Positions 17,186-27,281 of a stretch of 64,000 nucleotides of DNA are shown here, piece by piece. Under the pieces are notes generated by a model, which saw only the letters and a list, made by a program, of their open reading frames with translations, did no database searches and had not been told where the DNA came from. The DNA is taken from NCBI GenBank assembly GCA_029931975.1, contig JAOZQY010000008.1:9515-73514 (forward strand), written 5' to 3'. The first letter of the stretch is position 1, and each line of letters begins with the position of its first letter. A program made the translations under genes and the position numbers. Origin of the DNA: Bacteroidales bacterium (GTDB lineage: Bacteria > Bacteroidota > Bacteroidia > Bacteroidales > GCA-2748055).

Positions 17186-18442
17186 ATGTCACATTCAAGA
17201 GAGAATCTGCAGAAGACATTAAATCATCAACAACCCGACCGGATGGTGGTTGATTTCGGGGCCAGTCCGGTTACCGGAATCCATGTCCTGATGGTGGAAC
17301 AGCTCAGGGAGCATTTCGGACTGGAACAGAAGCCCGTAAAGGTCAATGAGCCATACCAGATGCTGGGTGAGGTGGAAGAGGACCTGCAGGAGGCCATGGG
17401 AGTGGATGTGATTGGTGTTTCACCCTCCTCAGATATGTTTGGAAATCCCATGAAGGACTTCAAGGAGTACCGAACACCATGGAATCAGGTGGTGCTTGTG
17501 CCCGGATCCTTTACGGTATCGGTAGACGGAAAGGGTGATACGCTGCTATATCCGCAGGGCGATAATTCGGTATCCCCAAGTGCTAAAATGCCCAAGGCGG
17601 CCTATTTCTTTGATGCGGTAAACCGTCAGAAGCCCCTGGATGAAAGTAAGCTGGATCCGGAGGATAATGTGGAGGAGTTTACCAGGATGACTGCATCCGA
17701 TCTGGAATACTGGAAGCGTATTATTCCGGAGGCTGCTCAGGCGGGGAAGGGACTTCTGGCCAATTTTGGAGGCACCGGCATAGGCGATATAGCCCTGGTT
17801 CCAGGATTGAATCTGAAGGCACCCAGGGGAATAAGGGATGTGGCCGACTGGTACATGTCGACGCTCATGAGACCCGATTACCTACATTATATATTTGAAA
17901 AGCAGACCGATGTGGCCCTGGAAAATCTGGTCATGATAAAAGATATAGCTGGCAACATGGTGGATGTGGCCTATATCTGCGGGACTGATTTTGGTACCCA
18001 GGATTCCTCATTTTGTGACCTGGATACATTCGAGCAATTATATGCCCCATATTACAGGAAGATTAATAACTGGATCCATGAGAATACACCATGGAAGACT
18101 TTTAAGCATAGCTGTGGGGCCGTGGAACCCTTTATGGAAAGTTTCATCTCCTCGGGTTTTGATATTATCAACCCGGTGCAGATCAATGCGGCGGGAATGG
18201 ATCCACTATTATTGAAACAGAAGTATGGAGACAGGCTTACTTTCTGGGGTGGGGGAATTGATACCCAGAAAGTGCTTCCTTTCGGCACGCCGGATGCGGT
18301 GAAAGCACACGTAAGAAAGCAGTGTGAAATTCTCGCTCCTGGAGGTGGCTTTGTGTTTAATACCGTTCACAACATACAGGCCAATGTTCCACTTCAGAAT
18401 GTACTGGCCATGTTGGAGGCTGTCAGGCAGTTCGGCTCCTGA
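17186..18442 (+). CDS. Uroporphyrinogen decarboxylase-like protein (UroD/MtaA family)
   Basis: A 418-residue TIM-barrel protein of the UroD/methyltransferase family. The second half contains FKHSCGAVEPFM (near residue 310), the His-x-Cys type element that in MtaA-like methyltransferases belongs to the zinc site. GGGIDTQ follows near residue 355. It is longer than heme-pathway HemE and lacks its usual N-terminal RQAGRY-type block, so a role in heme synthesis is unlikely. Such paralogues are common in Bacteroidota sugar loci and their substrates are unknown. It is divergent from the Gfo/Idh operon. Confidence 0.8.
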   Translation: MSHSRENLQKTLNHQQPDRMVVDFGASPVTGIHVLMVEQLREHFGLEQKPVKVNEPYQMLGEVEEDLQEAMGVDVIGVSPSSDMFGNPMKDFKEYRTPWNQVVLVPGSFTVSVDGKGDTLLYPQGDNSVSPSAKMPKAAYFFDAVNRQKPLDESKLDPEDNVEEFTRMTASDLEYWKRIIPEAAQAGKGLLANFGGTGIGDIALVPGLNLKAPRGIRDVADWYMSTLMRPDYLHYIFEKQTDVALENLVMIKDIAGNMVDVAYICGTDFGTQDSSFCDLDTFEQLYAPYYRKINNWIHENTPWKTFKHSCGAVEPFMESFISSGFDIINPVQINAAGMDPLLLKQKYGDRLTFWGGGIDTQKVLPFGTPDAVKAHVRKQCEILAPGGGFVFNTVHNIQANVPLQNVLAMLEAVRQFGS

Positions 18443-18493
18443 TTATCCTCCCTGAATTAACATTATTTAGAACAGTTTTATCTTTTTTTTAGG

Positions 18494-18501
18494 TACCTTT
18501 G
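18494..18501 (+). promoter_or_regulatory. Putative -7 box of ppdK
   Basis: TACCTTTG matches TAnnTTTG exactly and lies 66 bases before the ppdK start, in a T-rich stretch. The -33 box is not clear. Confidence 0.45.
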
Positions 18502-18566
18502 TGTCTTAATTTTTTTTGGATATTTCGTATAAATAACTCATTATTAATAACTAAAAGCAATTTCCA

Positions 18567-21275
18567 ATGTCAGATTTAAAACGCGTTTATACTTTTGGTG
18601 ACAGAAAAGCTGAAGGTAGAGCCGACATGAAAAACTTATTGGGCGGAAAAGGTGCCAACCTTGCAGAGATGAACCTGATTGGCGTACCGGTACCTCCTGG
18701 ATTTACTATTACCACAGAGGTATGTACTGAATATAACTCGCTGGGTCAAGACAAAGTTGTTGAGCTGATTAAAGCAGAAGTAGAAGCAGCTGTAAAACAT
18801 ATTGAAGATATCATGGGAACCAAGTTCGGGAGCAATGAAAATCCCTGCCTGGTTTCAGTCCGTTCAGGAGCAAGAGTTTCCATGCCGGGTATGATGGACA
18901 CTGTTCTGAACCTGGGTATGAATGAGAATGCTGTCCAGGGATTGATTGCCAAGACCGGTAATGAAAAATTTGCATGGGACAGCTACCGTCGTTTCGTTCA
19001 GATGTATGGCGATGTGGTTCTGGGTATGAAGCCCGAATCCAAAGAGGATATTGATCCTTTTGAGGAAATCATGGATGAGCTGAAGGAAGCGCGTGGCGTG
19101 GAGAACGATAATGAGCTCACCGTAGAGGACCTGAAAGAGATGGTCGAGAAATTCAAGGCTGCCGTTAAGAAGCAAACCGGACATGATTTCCCCACCGATC
19201 CTTGGGAGCAGCTCTGGGGTGCCGTAATGGCCGTTTTCGATAGCTGGGAAACTCCAAGGGCACAGTATTATCGTAACATGAACCAGATTCCTGGTGACTG
19301 GGGTACTGCTGTAAACGTTCAGGCCATGGTTTATGGAAACATGGGCCAGACTTCAGGAACAGGTGTTGCCTTTACCCGTGATGCCGGAACCGGAGAAAAT
19401 ATTTTCAATGGAGAATACCTGATCGATGCACAGGGAGAAGATGTTGTTGCTGGTGTACGTACACCCCAGCAGATTACCAAAGAAGGTTCATTGAGGTGGG
19501 CCGTTCTGGCCAATGTAAGTGAAGAAGACCGTGCTGCCAACTATCCCTCACTGGAAGAAGTTATGCCGGAAGTATACGCCGAACTGCACGAGACTGAGCA
19601 GAAGCTGGAAGATTATTTTGCAGATATGCAGGATCTTGAGTTTACCATTCAGGAAGGCAAATTGTGGCTGCTTCAGACCCGTAACGGAAAACGTACAGGT
19701 GCTGCCATGGTAAAGATTGCCATGGATATGCTTCGTGAAGGTAAACTGGATGAGAAGACAGCCCTGCTTCGCCAGGAGCCTGCCAAGCTGGACGAGTTGC
19801 TGCACCCCGTATTTGAAAAAGGTGCCCTTGCTGCTGCTACAGTTCTTGCTCAGGGACTGCCCGCTTCTCCGGGAGCTGCCACCGGACAGATTGTATTCTT
19901 TGCCGACGAGGCTGCTAATTATCCTGTATCCATCCTCGTAAGAACTGAAACTTCACCTGAGGACCTGGAAGGAATGAACATTGCCAAGGGTATTCTGACC
20001 GCACGCGGTGGAATGACCTCCCATGCGGCTGTGGTTGCCCGCGGAATGGGTAAATGCTGTGTATCAGGTGCCGGTGGTGTAAAAATTGATTATAAGGCCC
20101 GCACCATGACTGCTGCAGGCAAAGTATTTAAAGAAGGAGATTGGATCTCGCTTAACGGTTCCACCGGTAATGTTCTGGAAGGAAAAGTGGGAACCATTGA
20201 TCCCGAGCTGAGTGGAGACTTCGGCGCCATACTTGATCTGGCTGAAAAGCACACCAGGATGGACGTACGTACCAACGCAGATTCTCCGCATGATGCAAAG
20301 GTTGCACGTGATTTTGGTGCCAAAGGAATCGGTCTGACACGTACCGAGCACATGTTCTTTGAAGGCGAGCGTATCAAGGCCATGAGAGAGATGATCCTTG
20401 CTACTACTGAAGAAGAGCGCCGCAAGGCTCTGGATAAGTTGCTGCCTTATCAGCGTGAAGACTTTGAGGGTATCCTGGAAGCCATGGCCGGATTTGGTGT
20501 AACTATCCGTCTGTTGGATCCGCCGCTGCACGAGTTTGTTCCCCACGATGAGGCCAATCAGAAGATTATGGCTGATGAAATGGGAATTACTGTTGCTGAT
20601 ATCCAGGCACTTGTTGAGGACCTCCACGAGTTTAACCCCATGCTGGGACACCGTGGTTGCCGACTGGGTAATACCTATCCTGAGATCACCGAGATGCAGG
20701 CCAGGGCCATTATTGAGGCTGCTGTAAACCTGACCAAGAAGGGTGTGGATGCACGTCCTGAGATCATGGTTCCGCTCATCGGTACCTGGAAAGAATTCAA
20801 GATGCAGGAAGAGATTATTCGCACCACTGCAGAGAAGGTGTTTGCTGAAAAAGGAGCCAAGTGCGACTTCCTGGTAGGTACCATGATTGAAATTCCCAGG
20901 GCTGCCATGACTGCCGACCTGGTTGCTGAGCACGCTGAGTTCTTCTCATTCGGAACCAACGACCTCACTCAAATGGCCTTTGGATACTCAAGGGATGATG
21001 CGGGGAAATTCCTGCCCATCTACATTGAAAAAGGATTGCTGAAAAACGATCCCTTCCAGACACTGGATCAGGAAGGTGTAGGCCAACTGGTTGAAATGGG
21101 CGTAACAAAAGGCCGCTCAACCAAACCCAATCTGAAGGTTGGTATCTGTGGAGAACACGGTGGAGATCCCGAATCAGTGGAGTTCTGTCACCGTGTTGGA
21201 ATGAACTATGTAAGTTGTTCACCATTCCGCGTACCCATCGCCAGACTGGCTGCTGCTCAGGCCAACCTGAGGTAG
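18567..21275 (+). CDS. ppdK: Pyruvate, phosphate dikinase
   Basis: A 902-residue, full-length PPDK that interconverts pyruvate + ATP + Pi with PEP + AMP + PPi. The N-terminal ATP-grasp half begins with GGKGANLAEM. The swivelling phosphohistidine domain carries GGMTSHAAVVARGMG near residue 485, and the C-terminal PEP-binding barrel has GICGEHGGDPES near residue 860 with the catalytic Cys. In Bacteroidota it serves glycolysis with PPi or gluconeogenesis. It is followed by its own strong terminator and then pckA, so the two PEP-node enzymes are neighbours but separate transcripts. Confidence 0.97.
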   Translation: MSDLKRVYTFGDRKAEGRADMKNLLGGKGANLAEMNLIGVPVPPGFTITTEVCTEYNSLGQDKVVELIKAEVEAAVKHIEDIMGTKFGSNENPCLVSVRSGARVSMPGMMDTVLNLGMNENAVQGLIAKTGNEKFAWDSYRRFVQMYGDVVLGMKPESKEDIDPFEEIMDELKEARGVENDNELTVEDLKEMVEKFKAAVKKQTGHDFPTDPWEQLWGAVMAVFDSWETPRAQYYRNMNQIPGDWGTAVNVQAMVYGNMGQTSGTGVAFTRDAGTGENIFNGEYLIDAQGEDVVAGVRTPQQITKEGSLRWAVLANVSEEDRAANYPSLEEVMPEVYAELHETEQKLEDYFADMQDLEFTIQEGKLWLLQTRNGKRTGAAMVKIAMDMLREGKLDEKTALLRQEPAKLDELLHPVFEKGALAAATVLAQGLPASPGAATGQIVFFADEAANYPVSILVRTETSPEDLEGMNIAKGILTARGGMTSHAAVVARGMGKCCVSGAGGVKIDYKARTMTAAGKVFKEGDWISLNGSTGNVLEGKVGTIDPELSGDFGAILDLAEKHTRMDVRTNADSPHDAKVARDFGAKGIGLTRTEHMFFEGERIKAMREMILATTEEERRKALDKLLPYQREDFEGILEAMAGFGVTIRLLDPPLHEFVPHDEANQKIMADEMGITVADIQALVEDLHEFNPMLGHRGCRLGNTYPEITEMQARAIIEAAVNLTKKGVDARPEIMVPLIGTWKEFKMQEEIIRTTAEKVFAEKGAKCDFLVGTMIEIPRAAMTADLVAEHAEFFSFGTNDLTQMAFGYSRDDAGKFLPIYIEKGLLKNDPFQTLDQEGVGQLVEMGVTKGRSTKPNLKVGICGEHGGDPESVEFCHRVGMNYVSCSPFRVPIARLAAAQANLR

Positions 21276-21306
21276 TTTGACGAAGTCACTATTTTAATAT
21301 ACCAAT

Positions 21307-21341
21307 AAAGCGGCAAAATTTGATTTTGCCGCTTTTTTTTT
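21307..21341 (+). terminator. Rho-independent terminator after ppdK
   Basis: A perfect 13-base-pair stem (AAAGCGGCAAAAT / ATTTTGCCGCTTT) with a TTG loop runs directly into a T tract. Confidence 0.95.
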
Positions 21342-21432
21342 GGATATTCGCACAACTATTATTTTAGAATAAACCCTGTGATACTTATAAATTGAAATAA
21401 AATCAGCCTTTTAGCTTAAGCATAGAAACATT

Positions 21433-23049
21433 ATGACAAACATATTAGACAAAGTAAAACTTAGCCAGTACGGAATCGAAGGTGTTAGCGATGTGGTATA
21501 CAACCCTTCCTACGAACAGTTATACAAGGAAGAGATGAATCCCGAACTGGAAGGATTTGAAGTGGGAGTGGAGAGTGAGTTTGGCGCTGTGGGAGTAGAT
21601 ACAGGCGTTTTCACAGGTCGTTCGCCCAAGGACAAGTATATAGTCATGGATGAGATCAGCAAGGATACGATCTGGTGGAGATCCGATAAAGCCAAATCAT
21701 CCGATAATAAACCCATCACCAGGGAGGTCTGGGATCACGGACAAAAACTGGCTGCTGAACAGCTGTCGGGGAAAAGATTATTTGTGGTGGATTGTTTCTG
21801 TGGAGCCAATGAAGATAGTCGGCTCAAAGTTCGTTTCATTATGGAGGTGGCCTGGCAGGCTCATTTTGTAAGAAATATGTTTATACGCCCCACCGAAGAA
21901 GAGCTGGCCGTATTTGAACCCGATTTCGTAGTACTGAACGCTGCAAAAACTACGAATCCGCAGTGGAAGGAGCAGGGGCTTCATTCGGATGTGTTTGTTT
22001 TCTTCAACCTCACCGAACGCATGGGTGTTATTGGTGGTTCCTGGTATGGAGGGGAGATGAAGAAAGGCATCTTCTCCATTATGAATTACTACCTTCCCCT
22101 GAAGGGTATTGCTGCCATGCACTGTTCTGCCAATGTGGGGGCTGATGGCAATACAGCTATCTTTTTTGGGCTTTCAGGCACAGGGAAAACAACCCTTTCC
22201 ACCGATCCCAAAAGGGCCCTTATTGGTGATGACGAACACGGATGGGACGATGATGGAATCTTTAATTTCGAAGGAGGATGCTATGCCAAGACCATTCACC
22301 TGAGTAAGGAGAGTGAGCCGGATATTTATAATGCTATCCGGAGGAATGCCCTGTTGGAAAATGTGAGTATTCTTGAGGGAGGAAAGGTCGATTTTGATGA
22401 TGGTTCAAAGACTCAGAATACCCGGGTCTCTTACCCGATTTATCATATCGATAATATTGTGAAGCCGGTATCAAAGGCAGGTCATGCTACCAAGGTGATT
22501 TTTCTAACTGCCGATGCATTTGGGGTGATGCCCCCGGTATCGAAACTTACTCCCGCACAGGCTGAGTATCATTTCCTCTCAGGCTTCACAGCAAAACTGG
22601 CGGGAACCGAAGTGGGAATCACCGACCCGGTACCTTCATTTTCTGCATGTTTCGGTGCAGCCTTCCTGACACTCCATCCCACACAGTATGGGGAGGAGCT
22701 GGTAAAAAGGATGAAAGCAACAGGATCCACTGCCTACCTTGTAAATACCGGCTGGAACGGTACAGGGAAACGGATATCCATTAAGGATACCAGGTGTATT
22801 ATTGATATGATTCTGGATGGAACCGTGGATAAGACAGAAACACATGTAATCCCATTCTTTAACCTGGAAGTACCTGTGGAGCTACCTTGCATTGCAGCAG
22901 ATATTCTCGATCCGAGAGATACTTACAAGGATGTTGCTCAGTGGGAGAAGAATGCCAGGCATCTGGCAGAGCTGTTTATCAAAAACTTTGAGCAGTTCAC
23001 CGACAACGAAGTTGGGAAAGCTCTGGTGACTGCAGGTCCGCAGTTATAA
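21433..23049 (+). CDS. pckA: Phosphoenolpyruvate carboxykinase (ATP)
   Basis: A 538-residue ATP-dependent PEPCK linking oxaloacetate and PEP with CO2. Visible blocks are [11 protein letters not shown], the P-loop GLSGTGKTT near residue 245, and [21 protein letters not shown], which carries the Mn/Mg and substrate ligands. RIS(I)KDTR is near the C-terminus. In fermentative Bacteroidota the enzyme usually works in the carboxylating direction towards succinate. plsY begins 35 bases after its stop. Confidence 0.97.
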   Translation: MTNILDKVKLSQYGIEGVSDVVYNPSYEQLYKEEMNPELEGFEVGVESEFGAVGVDTGVFTGRSPKDKYIVMDEISKDTIWWRSDKAKSSDNKPITREVWDHGQKLAAEQLSGKRLFVVDCFCGANEDSRLKVRFIMEVAWQAHFVRNMFIRPTEEELAVFEPDFVVLNAAKTTNPQWKEQGLHSDVFVFFNLTERMGVIGGSWYGGEMKKGIFSIMNYYLPLKGIAAMHCSANVGADGNTAIFFGLSGTGKTTLSTDPKRALIGDDEHGWDDDGIFNFEGGCYAKTIHLSKESEPDIYNAIRRNALLENVSILEGGKVDFDDGSKTQNTRVSYPIYHIDNIVKPVSKAGHATKVIFLTADAFGVMPPVSKLTPAQAEYHFLSGFTAKLAGTEVGITDPVPSFSACFGAAFLTLHPTQYGEELVKRMKATGSTAYLVNTGWNGTGKRISIKDTRCIIDMILDGTVDKTETHVIPFFNLEVPVELPCIAADILDPRDTYKDVAQWEKNARHLAELFIKNFEQFTDNEVGKALVTAGPQL

Positions 23050-23060
23050 GCAAGCTCCTG

Positions 23061-23074
23061 AATCAAATTTGATT
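23061..23074. repeat. Perfect 14-base palindrome before plsY
   Basis: AATCAAATTTGATT is its own reverse complement and lies 10 bases before the plsY start. It has no T tract after it, so it is not a classical terminator; it may be an operator or affect translation. Confidence 0.35.
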
Positions 23075-23084
23075 CTAAAACACC

Positions 23085-23705
23085 TTGATACTACTTGTAA
23101 CAGCAATTCTACTGGCCTACCTGCTGGGTTCCATACCAACATCCCTCTGGCTTGGAAGGGCTATCAAAGGAGTGGACCTGCGTGAGCATGGAAGTGGCAA
23201 TGCAGGAGCCACCAATGCATTCAGGGTGCTGGGGAAACCCATAGGTACAGCAGTACTGCTTCTTGACATGTTAAAGGGTTTCCTGGCTGTGAACCTGACG
23301 CTTTTGCAGCATGTAATACTACCAGGATCGGAGGCCTGGATGATCATGAAGATCACTTTGGGCCTGCTGGCCGTTGTGGGCCATATCTTTCCTGTTTTTG
23401 CCGGATTCAGGGGAGGGAAGGGGGTTGCCACCATTACCGGTGTGGGACTGGCCATTCATCCCATGGCTGCCCTGGCAGCCATGGGAGTTTACCTCTTGGT
23501 TTTCCTGTTTACCAGGATATCCGCACTTGGATCTCTTCTGGCAGTACTTACCTATCCGGTCTGGATGATCTGGGTGTTTAAATCGGAATATCTCACTATC
23601 AGGATATTTTCAGTGGTTGTGGTACTACTTGTACTGATCACACATCGTTCAAATATTCAGAGGCTTGTTCAGGGTGAAGAGAATTCTCTCTTCACGAAGA
23701 GGTGA
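23085..23705 (+). CDS. plsY: Glycerol-3-phosphate acyltransferase
   Basis: A 206-residue polytopic membrane enzyme transferring acyl groups from acyl-phosphate to glycerol-3-phosphate, the first step of phospholipid synthesis. The three PlsY motifs are present: AYLLGSIPTSLWLGR at the N-terminus, HGSGNAGATNAFRVLG near residue 35, and GHIFPVFAGFRGGKGVAT near residue 100. An in-frame stop lies 9 bases upstream, and the first ATG is too far inside, so a TTG start at 23085 is the only choice that keeps the first helix. Confidence 0.94.
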   Translation: MILLVTAILLAYLLGSIPTSLWLGRAIKGVDLREHGSGNAGATNAFRVLGKPIGTAVLLLDMLKGFLAVNLTLLQHVILPGSEAWMIMKITLGLLAVVGHIFPVFAGFRGGKGVATITGVGLAIHPMAALAAMGVYLLVFLFTRISALGSLLAVLTYPVWMIWVFKSEYLTIRIFSVVVVLLVLITHRSNIQRLVQGEENSLFTKR

Positions 23706-23728
23706 ATGTCGTCAATTTCATGGATAGC

Positions 23729-24748
23729 TTACTCTCCCATAAATTCATTCCCCACTTTGCGAGCACGTTCTGGTTTATCCAGGTTGATACCGATTGCCAG
23801 ACCGATTTCCACCAACAGATTCCAACCGACGCTTAAAAAAACATAGGGATTCAGATCCCCTGCTGAAGGGATGCGAATGGTTGTAAATGGTGTATTCCGA
23901 TCAGCTATTGCAACCACTTTAAGTCCAACTCCTTCAACTAGCACTTCCTGGAACTTCTCAATTTCTTCCTCCATAGGATCTATAACAAAAACAATGTCAT
24001 TTTTATCCATAACTTCTTCTATGCCATGAACGGCGTAAGTGCCTTCGAGAAAATCAGATTTTTTTCTGGTAATCTCATTGGTTTTAAGAGTCAATTCTTC
24101 AGCAACTCCATCATTATAACCTGCAAAATATATGGTCGGGGCTTTGGCTGCAAAGTCAACAATCTCCTTGCTGATTGGAAAAGTCAGGGCTTCCTCAATG
24201 AATGTTGGTAGTTTTGAAAATTCAGCTATCATATCAATACCTTGAATATGCCAGAGAATAGATTCATAAAACAGGGTTTGTTCGATCACGCTTTTTGTAG
24301 CTGCAACGGCTTTCTCCCATCCGCAATTTAGAACAAAGGTTTTCATACATTCTTTTTCTAACAGGGTGTTATTGTTTGAAGTCAATGCAAATCGTTTTTC
24401 ATTGCCAATTGCAGTTAGTTTTTTTGCCAGCAGGACAACTTCTTTTGTCCGTCCGGAGTTGGAAGCACAGAATACAGCTAATTTCGATAGATCATATTGT
24501 GCTGATTGACGTGAACCGTCCGTAAAAATGGACATGTTAAGACCCAATGTCAATGCTTTGCGTATGGCATTTTTAGCTGGAAAGATACGGCTGGAGCCTT
24601 CTCCGGTAAGTAGCAATTTACCGGCAGATTTTATCTCTCCAGCAATACTTTTGGTCTGGTTTGGATCGAAATTTTTAACTACATCGATAGTCTGCATCAT
24701 TTCCTGAACCAGAGCAAAGTTTGAATAATGGGGATCTTTTAAATTCAT
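23729..24748 (-). CDS. SIS-domain sugar isomerase-like protein
   Basis: A 339-residue soluble protein with two SIS domains, like the isomerase half of GlmS or AgaS/FrlB-type deglycases. The first domain shows LLTGEGSSRIFPAKN (about 46-60) and a phosphate loop CASNSGRTKE (about 94-103). The second shows YFAGYNDGVAEELTLK and VIDP. No glutaminase domain is attached. Its start overlaps the stop of the upstream beta-helix gene (TAATG), so the two are translationally coupled. It probably binds or isomerises an amino- or keto-sugar phosphate. The gene is more AT-rich than its neighbours. Substrate is unknown. Confidence 0.8.
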   Translation of the reverse strand: MNLKDPHYSNFALVQEMMQTIDVVKNFDPNQTKSIAGEIKSAGKLLLTGEGSSRIFPAKNAIRKALTLGLNMSIFTDGSRQSAQYDLSKLAVFCASNSGRTKEVVLLAKKLTAIGNEKRFALTSNNNTLLEKECMKTFVLNCGWEKAVAATKSVIEQTLFYESILWHIQGIDMIAEFSKLPTFIEEALTFPISKEIVDFAAKAPTIYFAGYNDGVAEELTLKTNEITRKKSDFLEGTYAVHGIEEVMDKNDIVFVIDPMEEEIEKFQEVLVEGVGLKVVAIADRNTPFTTIRIPSAGDLNPYVFLSVGWNLLVEIGLAIGINLDKPERARKVGNEFMGE

Positions 24749-26952
24749 TATTTTCTCTTTTTTATTTCTTCAACCAGTAATTTGAAATCTTCAGTTTCCT
24801 GTTTTACGTGAATAATAAAGCTATTCTCATCAATAGGCCCGATTGCAGCTGTCATTTCATCCATATTTCTATAGGTCGCTTGTCGGAAAGGGTTGTCATA
24901 ATCCTTTTTCCGTGTAACATATACTTGCTTATTAACATAATCTTGAATGGTCACTGCTTTATCAAGAGCCAATTCCCATTCAGTTAAGGTGAGATTCTCT
25001 GTTCCGAATATTTCACAAAGGCTTGCAAACGCATGTTTTTGCTTGTCAACAGTATATTTGGCCCAAAGATCATTATACCTGTTATGGATATTTTCCCATG
25101 AATTTAGTACAGATGAACCAATATCAGATCGAAGTTTATCCAGATCTTCTTTTTGCATAATCTGTCCACCCAAATTTATCCAATCATGCAGCCGATTGCT
25201 TTTCAGCTCTTTAGACATGGATGAAAACGTAGCATTAGGATGCGAATTCATATATTTCATCAGGTTCTTCACGGCATAATAGAGCAACATATCACCATAG
25301 GCATGGTATGACCTATATGGTTTTAAAATCAGTACGTTTCGTTTGGTATTCTCCATATTCTCGCCTAAAACTTCCATGCCATTGATTGCTTCTTCTTTGC
25401 CTGATAATAGTTTCCGTCCCAAAATAATCAGATCATCGTCATTCTTTATCTTTGTTAGTTTATCCTTATGTCGCAAACTGGCTTTGGCGGTCCATTTTTC
25501 AAGCAGTTTGCGGGCATTGAATATTTCTTCCACAGTGTCAGGGGCAAATGTTTCGAATTCAATATTCTGAATTTTTTTCACTCGTTGGTCACGACTCTGG
25601 AATTTCCAGGAATTACGGGCTAAAGCATACATATTATACAACCACCAGAAAGCAGGAATCACTTCCAGTTGATCTAAGGATGAATTATTATTAAGCAATG
25701 AAAAGGGGAGAGGAATATCAAGTTCTGCCGGGTAATCTGCTTTTGAAAGCAATACAAATGATGCAAATCGACTTGAATGCTTTAAACTTGTACATAGTCC
25801 CGGCCAAAATCCCCGGCCTGCCTGAATTTCATTGTCGTTAGAGCGGCTATTATGATTGGAACCAATTGTAGCGCCAGCTGCCACATTGCTTTGCCCCATA
25901 AGTACCGAGGCAACAAGAAACGAATTATTATGATGTTGCTCGTGTGCCGGAAAAATTAGATTATTCAAAACTTCACAACAAGAGATGGTTGAATTATCTC
26001 CTAAAAATGAATTGATTAACCTGGCTCCGTATTTCAGGTTGGAATTATTGCCCAGAACAAATTTCACTGCTTTACACCCATAAAATATATGACATCCTAA
26101 ACCAATGATACCGTTCACTAATTCCACTCCTTCTCCAATTTGTGTACGCTCTTTTTCTGAAGAATTAATGGTCAGGTTTTTTAGTTTATTAGCCCCCTTG
26201 ATATAGCAATTTGAACCAGTTTTAATGTCCTTCAGAATTAGAGAATTTTTAATAACACAATGGTGTCCGATTAGGCCATAATAACCGCGACGATTGTCAA
26301 AACTGTTTTGTGTAATCTTCTTAAGATTCTCTTGCAAAGGTTTGTCATCAATGTACTTTGCCCACAAATATGCATCAGCCGTTATCATACCATCAAAGGG
26401 GAGGACTCTGCGAGAACCTGATTCGTTCATTAGGTCAAGCCAGGTTCGAACATCTTCCGGTTCTCTATCTTTTACAATTCCGTTCCCAAATTTAGCGTGA
26501 TTCGTAGCATGCATTTCCTGAATATTAAACAAGATGCTTTTCTCACCAATAATATAGTGGGACAGATAATGTACGTTATGAATAGCAGCATCATCGCCAA
26601 TATCACAGGAAATAATAAGACTATTTGTGATTCCCGATGGCACTTTTAGATCGTGATGCTGAAGAATGGTATTCCGCACCCTTCCAAGTCTGACAAGTCC
26701 AAAAAACTGTGTGTTTTTAATTTGACGCGTATCAAACTCGTCAGTAACCAATAATTCATCCCAATCATCTGCAGTATTATGGTTTTTTACGAGTCTTTCA
26801 ATCTCAATCGATCGCAGATGCCTCCATCCTGATTCTGGAGTGTTTGTTTGTTTGTTCCTTTGGTAGTATTCATCCTTACCTTTGGGAAGATATTCTAGAG
26901 GAATAAAATTCTTGCCTATGTTTTCCGGGGATACAATTGATACTCTATCCAT
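24748..26952 (-). CDS. Left-handed beta-helix protein, DUF4954-like
   Basis: A 734-residue soluble protein without a signal peptide. Residues about 90-420 contain degenerate hexapeptide turns of a left-handed beta helix (for example SCDIGDDAAIHNVHY, GLIGHHCVIKNS, IGEGVELVNGIIGLGCHIFYG), as in nucleotidyl- and acyltransferases of sugar phosphates. The C-terminal about 300 residues are helical and charged. It resembles the uncharacterised DUF4954 family of Bacteroidota and spirochaetes. No N-terminal nucleotidyltransferase domain is seen. It is translationally coupled to the SIS gene. Function unknown; sugar-phosphate binding is a guess from fold and partner. Confidence 0.72.
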   Translation of the reverse strand: MDRVSIVSPENIGKNFIPLEYLPKGKDEYYQRNKQTNTPESGWRHLRSIEIERLVKNHNTADDWDELLVTDEFDTRQIKNTQFFGLVRLGRVRNTILQHHDLKVPSGITNSLIISCDIGDDAAIHNVHYLSHYIIGEKSILFNIQEMHATNHAKFGNGIVKDREPEDVRTWLDLMNESGSRRVLPFDGMITADAYLWAKYIDDKPLQENLKKITQNSFDNRRGYYGLIGHHCVIKNSLILKDIKTGSNCYIKGANKLKNLTINSSEKERTQIGEGVELVNGIIGLGCHIFYGCKAVKFVLGNNSNLKYGARLINSFLGDNSTISCCEVLNNLIFPAHEQHHNNSFLVASVLMGQSNVAAGATIGSNHNSRSNDNEIQAGRGFWPGLCTSLKHSSRFASFVLLSKADYPAELDIPLPFSLLNNNSSLDQLEVIPAFWWLYNMYALARNSWKFQSRDQRVKKIQNIEFETFAPDTVEEIFNARKLLEKWTAKASLRHKDKLTKIKNDDDLIILGRKLLSGKEEAINGMEVLGENMENTKRNVLILKPYRSYHAYGDMLLYYAVKNLMKYMNSHPNATFSSMSKELKSNRLHDWINLGGQIMQKEDLDKLRSDIGSSVLNSWENIHNRYNDLWAKYTVDKQKHAFASLCEIFGTENLTLTEWELALDKAVTIQDYVNKQVYVTRKKDYDNPFRQATYRNMDEMTAAIGPIDENSFIIHVKQETEDFKLLVEEIKKRK

Positions 26953-27281
26953 AGTGTTGTAATATTTGTATTACTATTTAGCTATTTCCAGTTTTTCGAT
27001 AATCGCTATATATTTGTTTTACAAGTAAATAATAGACTTAATTTACTAAAATTCTTATCATTATTAATCAGAAAGTATTTTTTTTTATAAAAGAAAGTTT
27101 TTAAATGATTAAGGGTACTTTGGTTCTTTCTTGTAGAAATGTATTCGCAACATTGATGGTTATAAAGGTGGTCAGGCGATGCTTATTAGCATCATCAATT
27201 TCCATTTTTAAAACGTCTAACTTTAAAATGCTACCTAAGCTTCAGAAGGAAACTAATCGATTTTGCTGCAGAAATAAGGTT
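26953..27281. other. AT-rich intergenic region
   Basis: About 330 bases between the beta-helix operon and cdaA, rich in A/T runs. A short plus-strand open frame (27105-27314) has no recognisable features and overlaps the cdaA end. I see no tRNA, repeat or convincing promoter. The promoter of the beta-helix operon should lie in its first 100 bases. Confidence 0.5.

Noticed and set aside
20064-20933. Long antisense open frame across ppdK (289 codons)
   Set aside because: It is the shadow of a highly biased, clearly coding ppdK sequence and resembles no protein.
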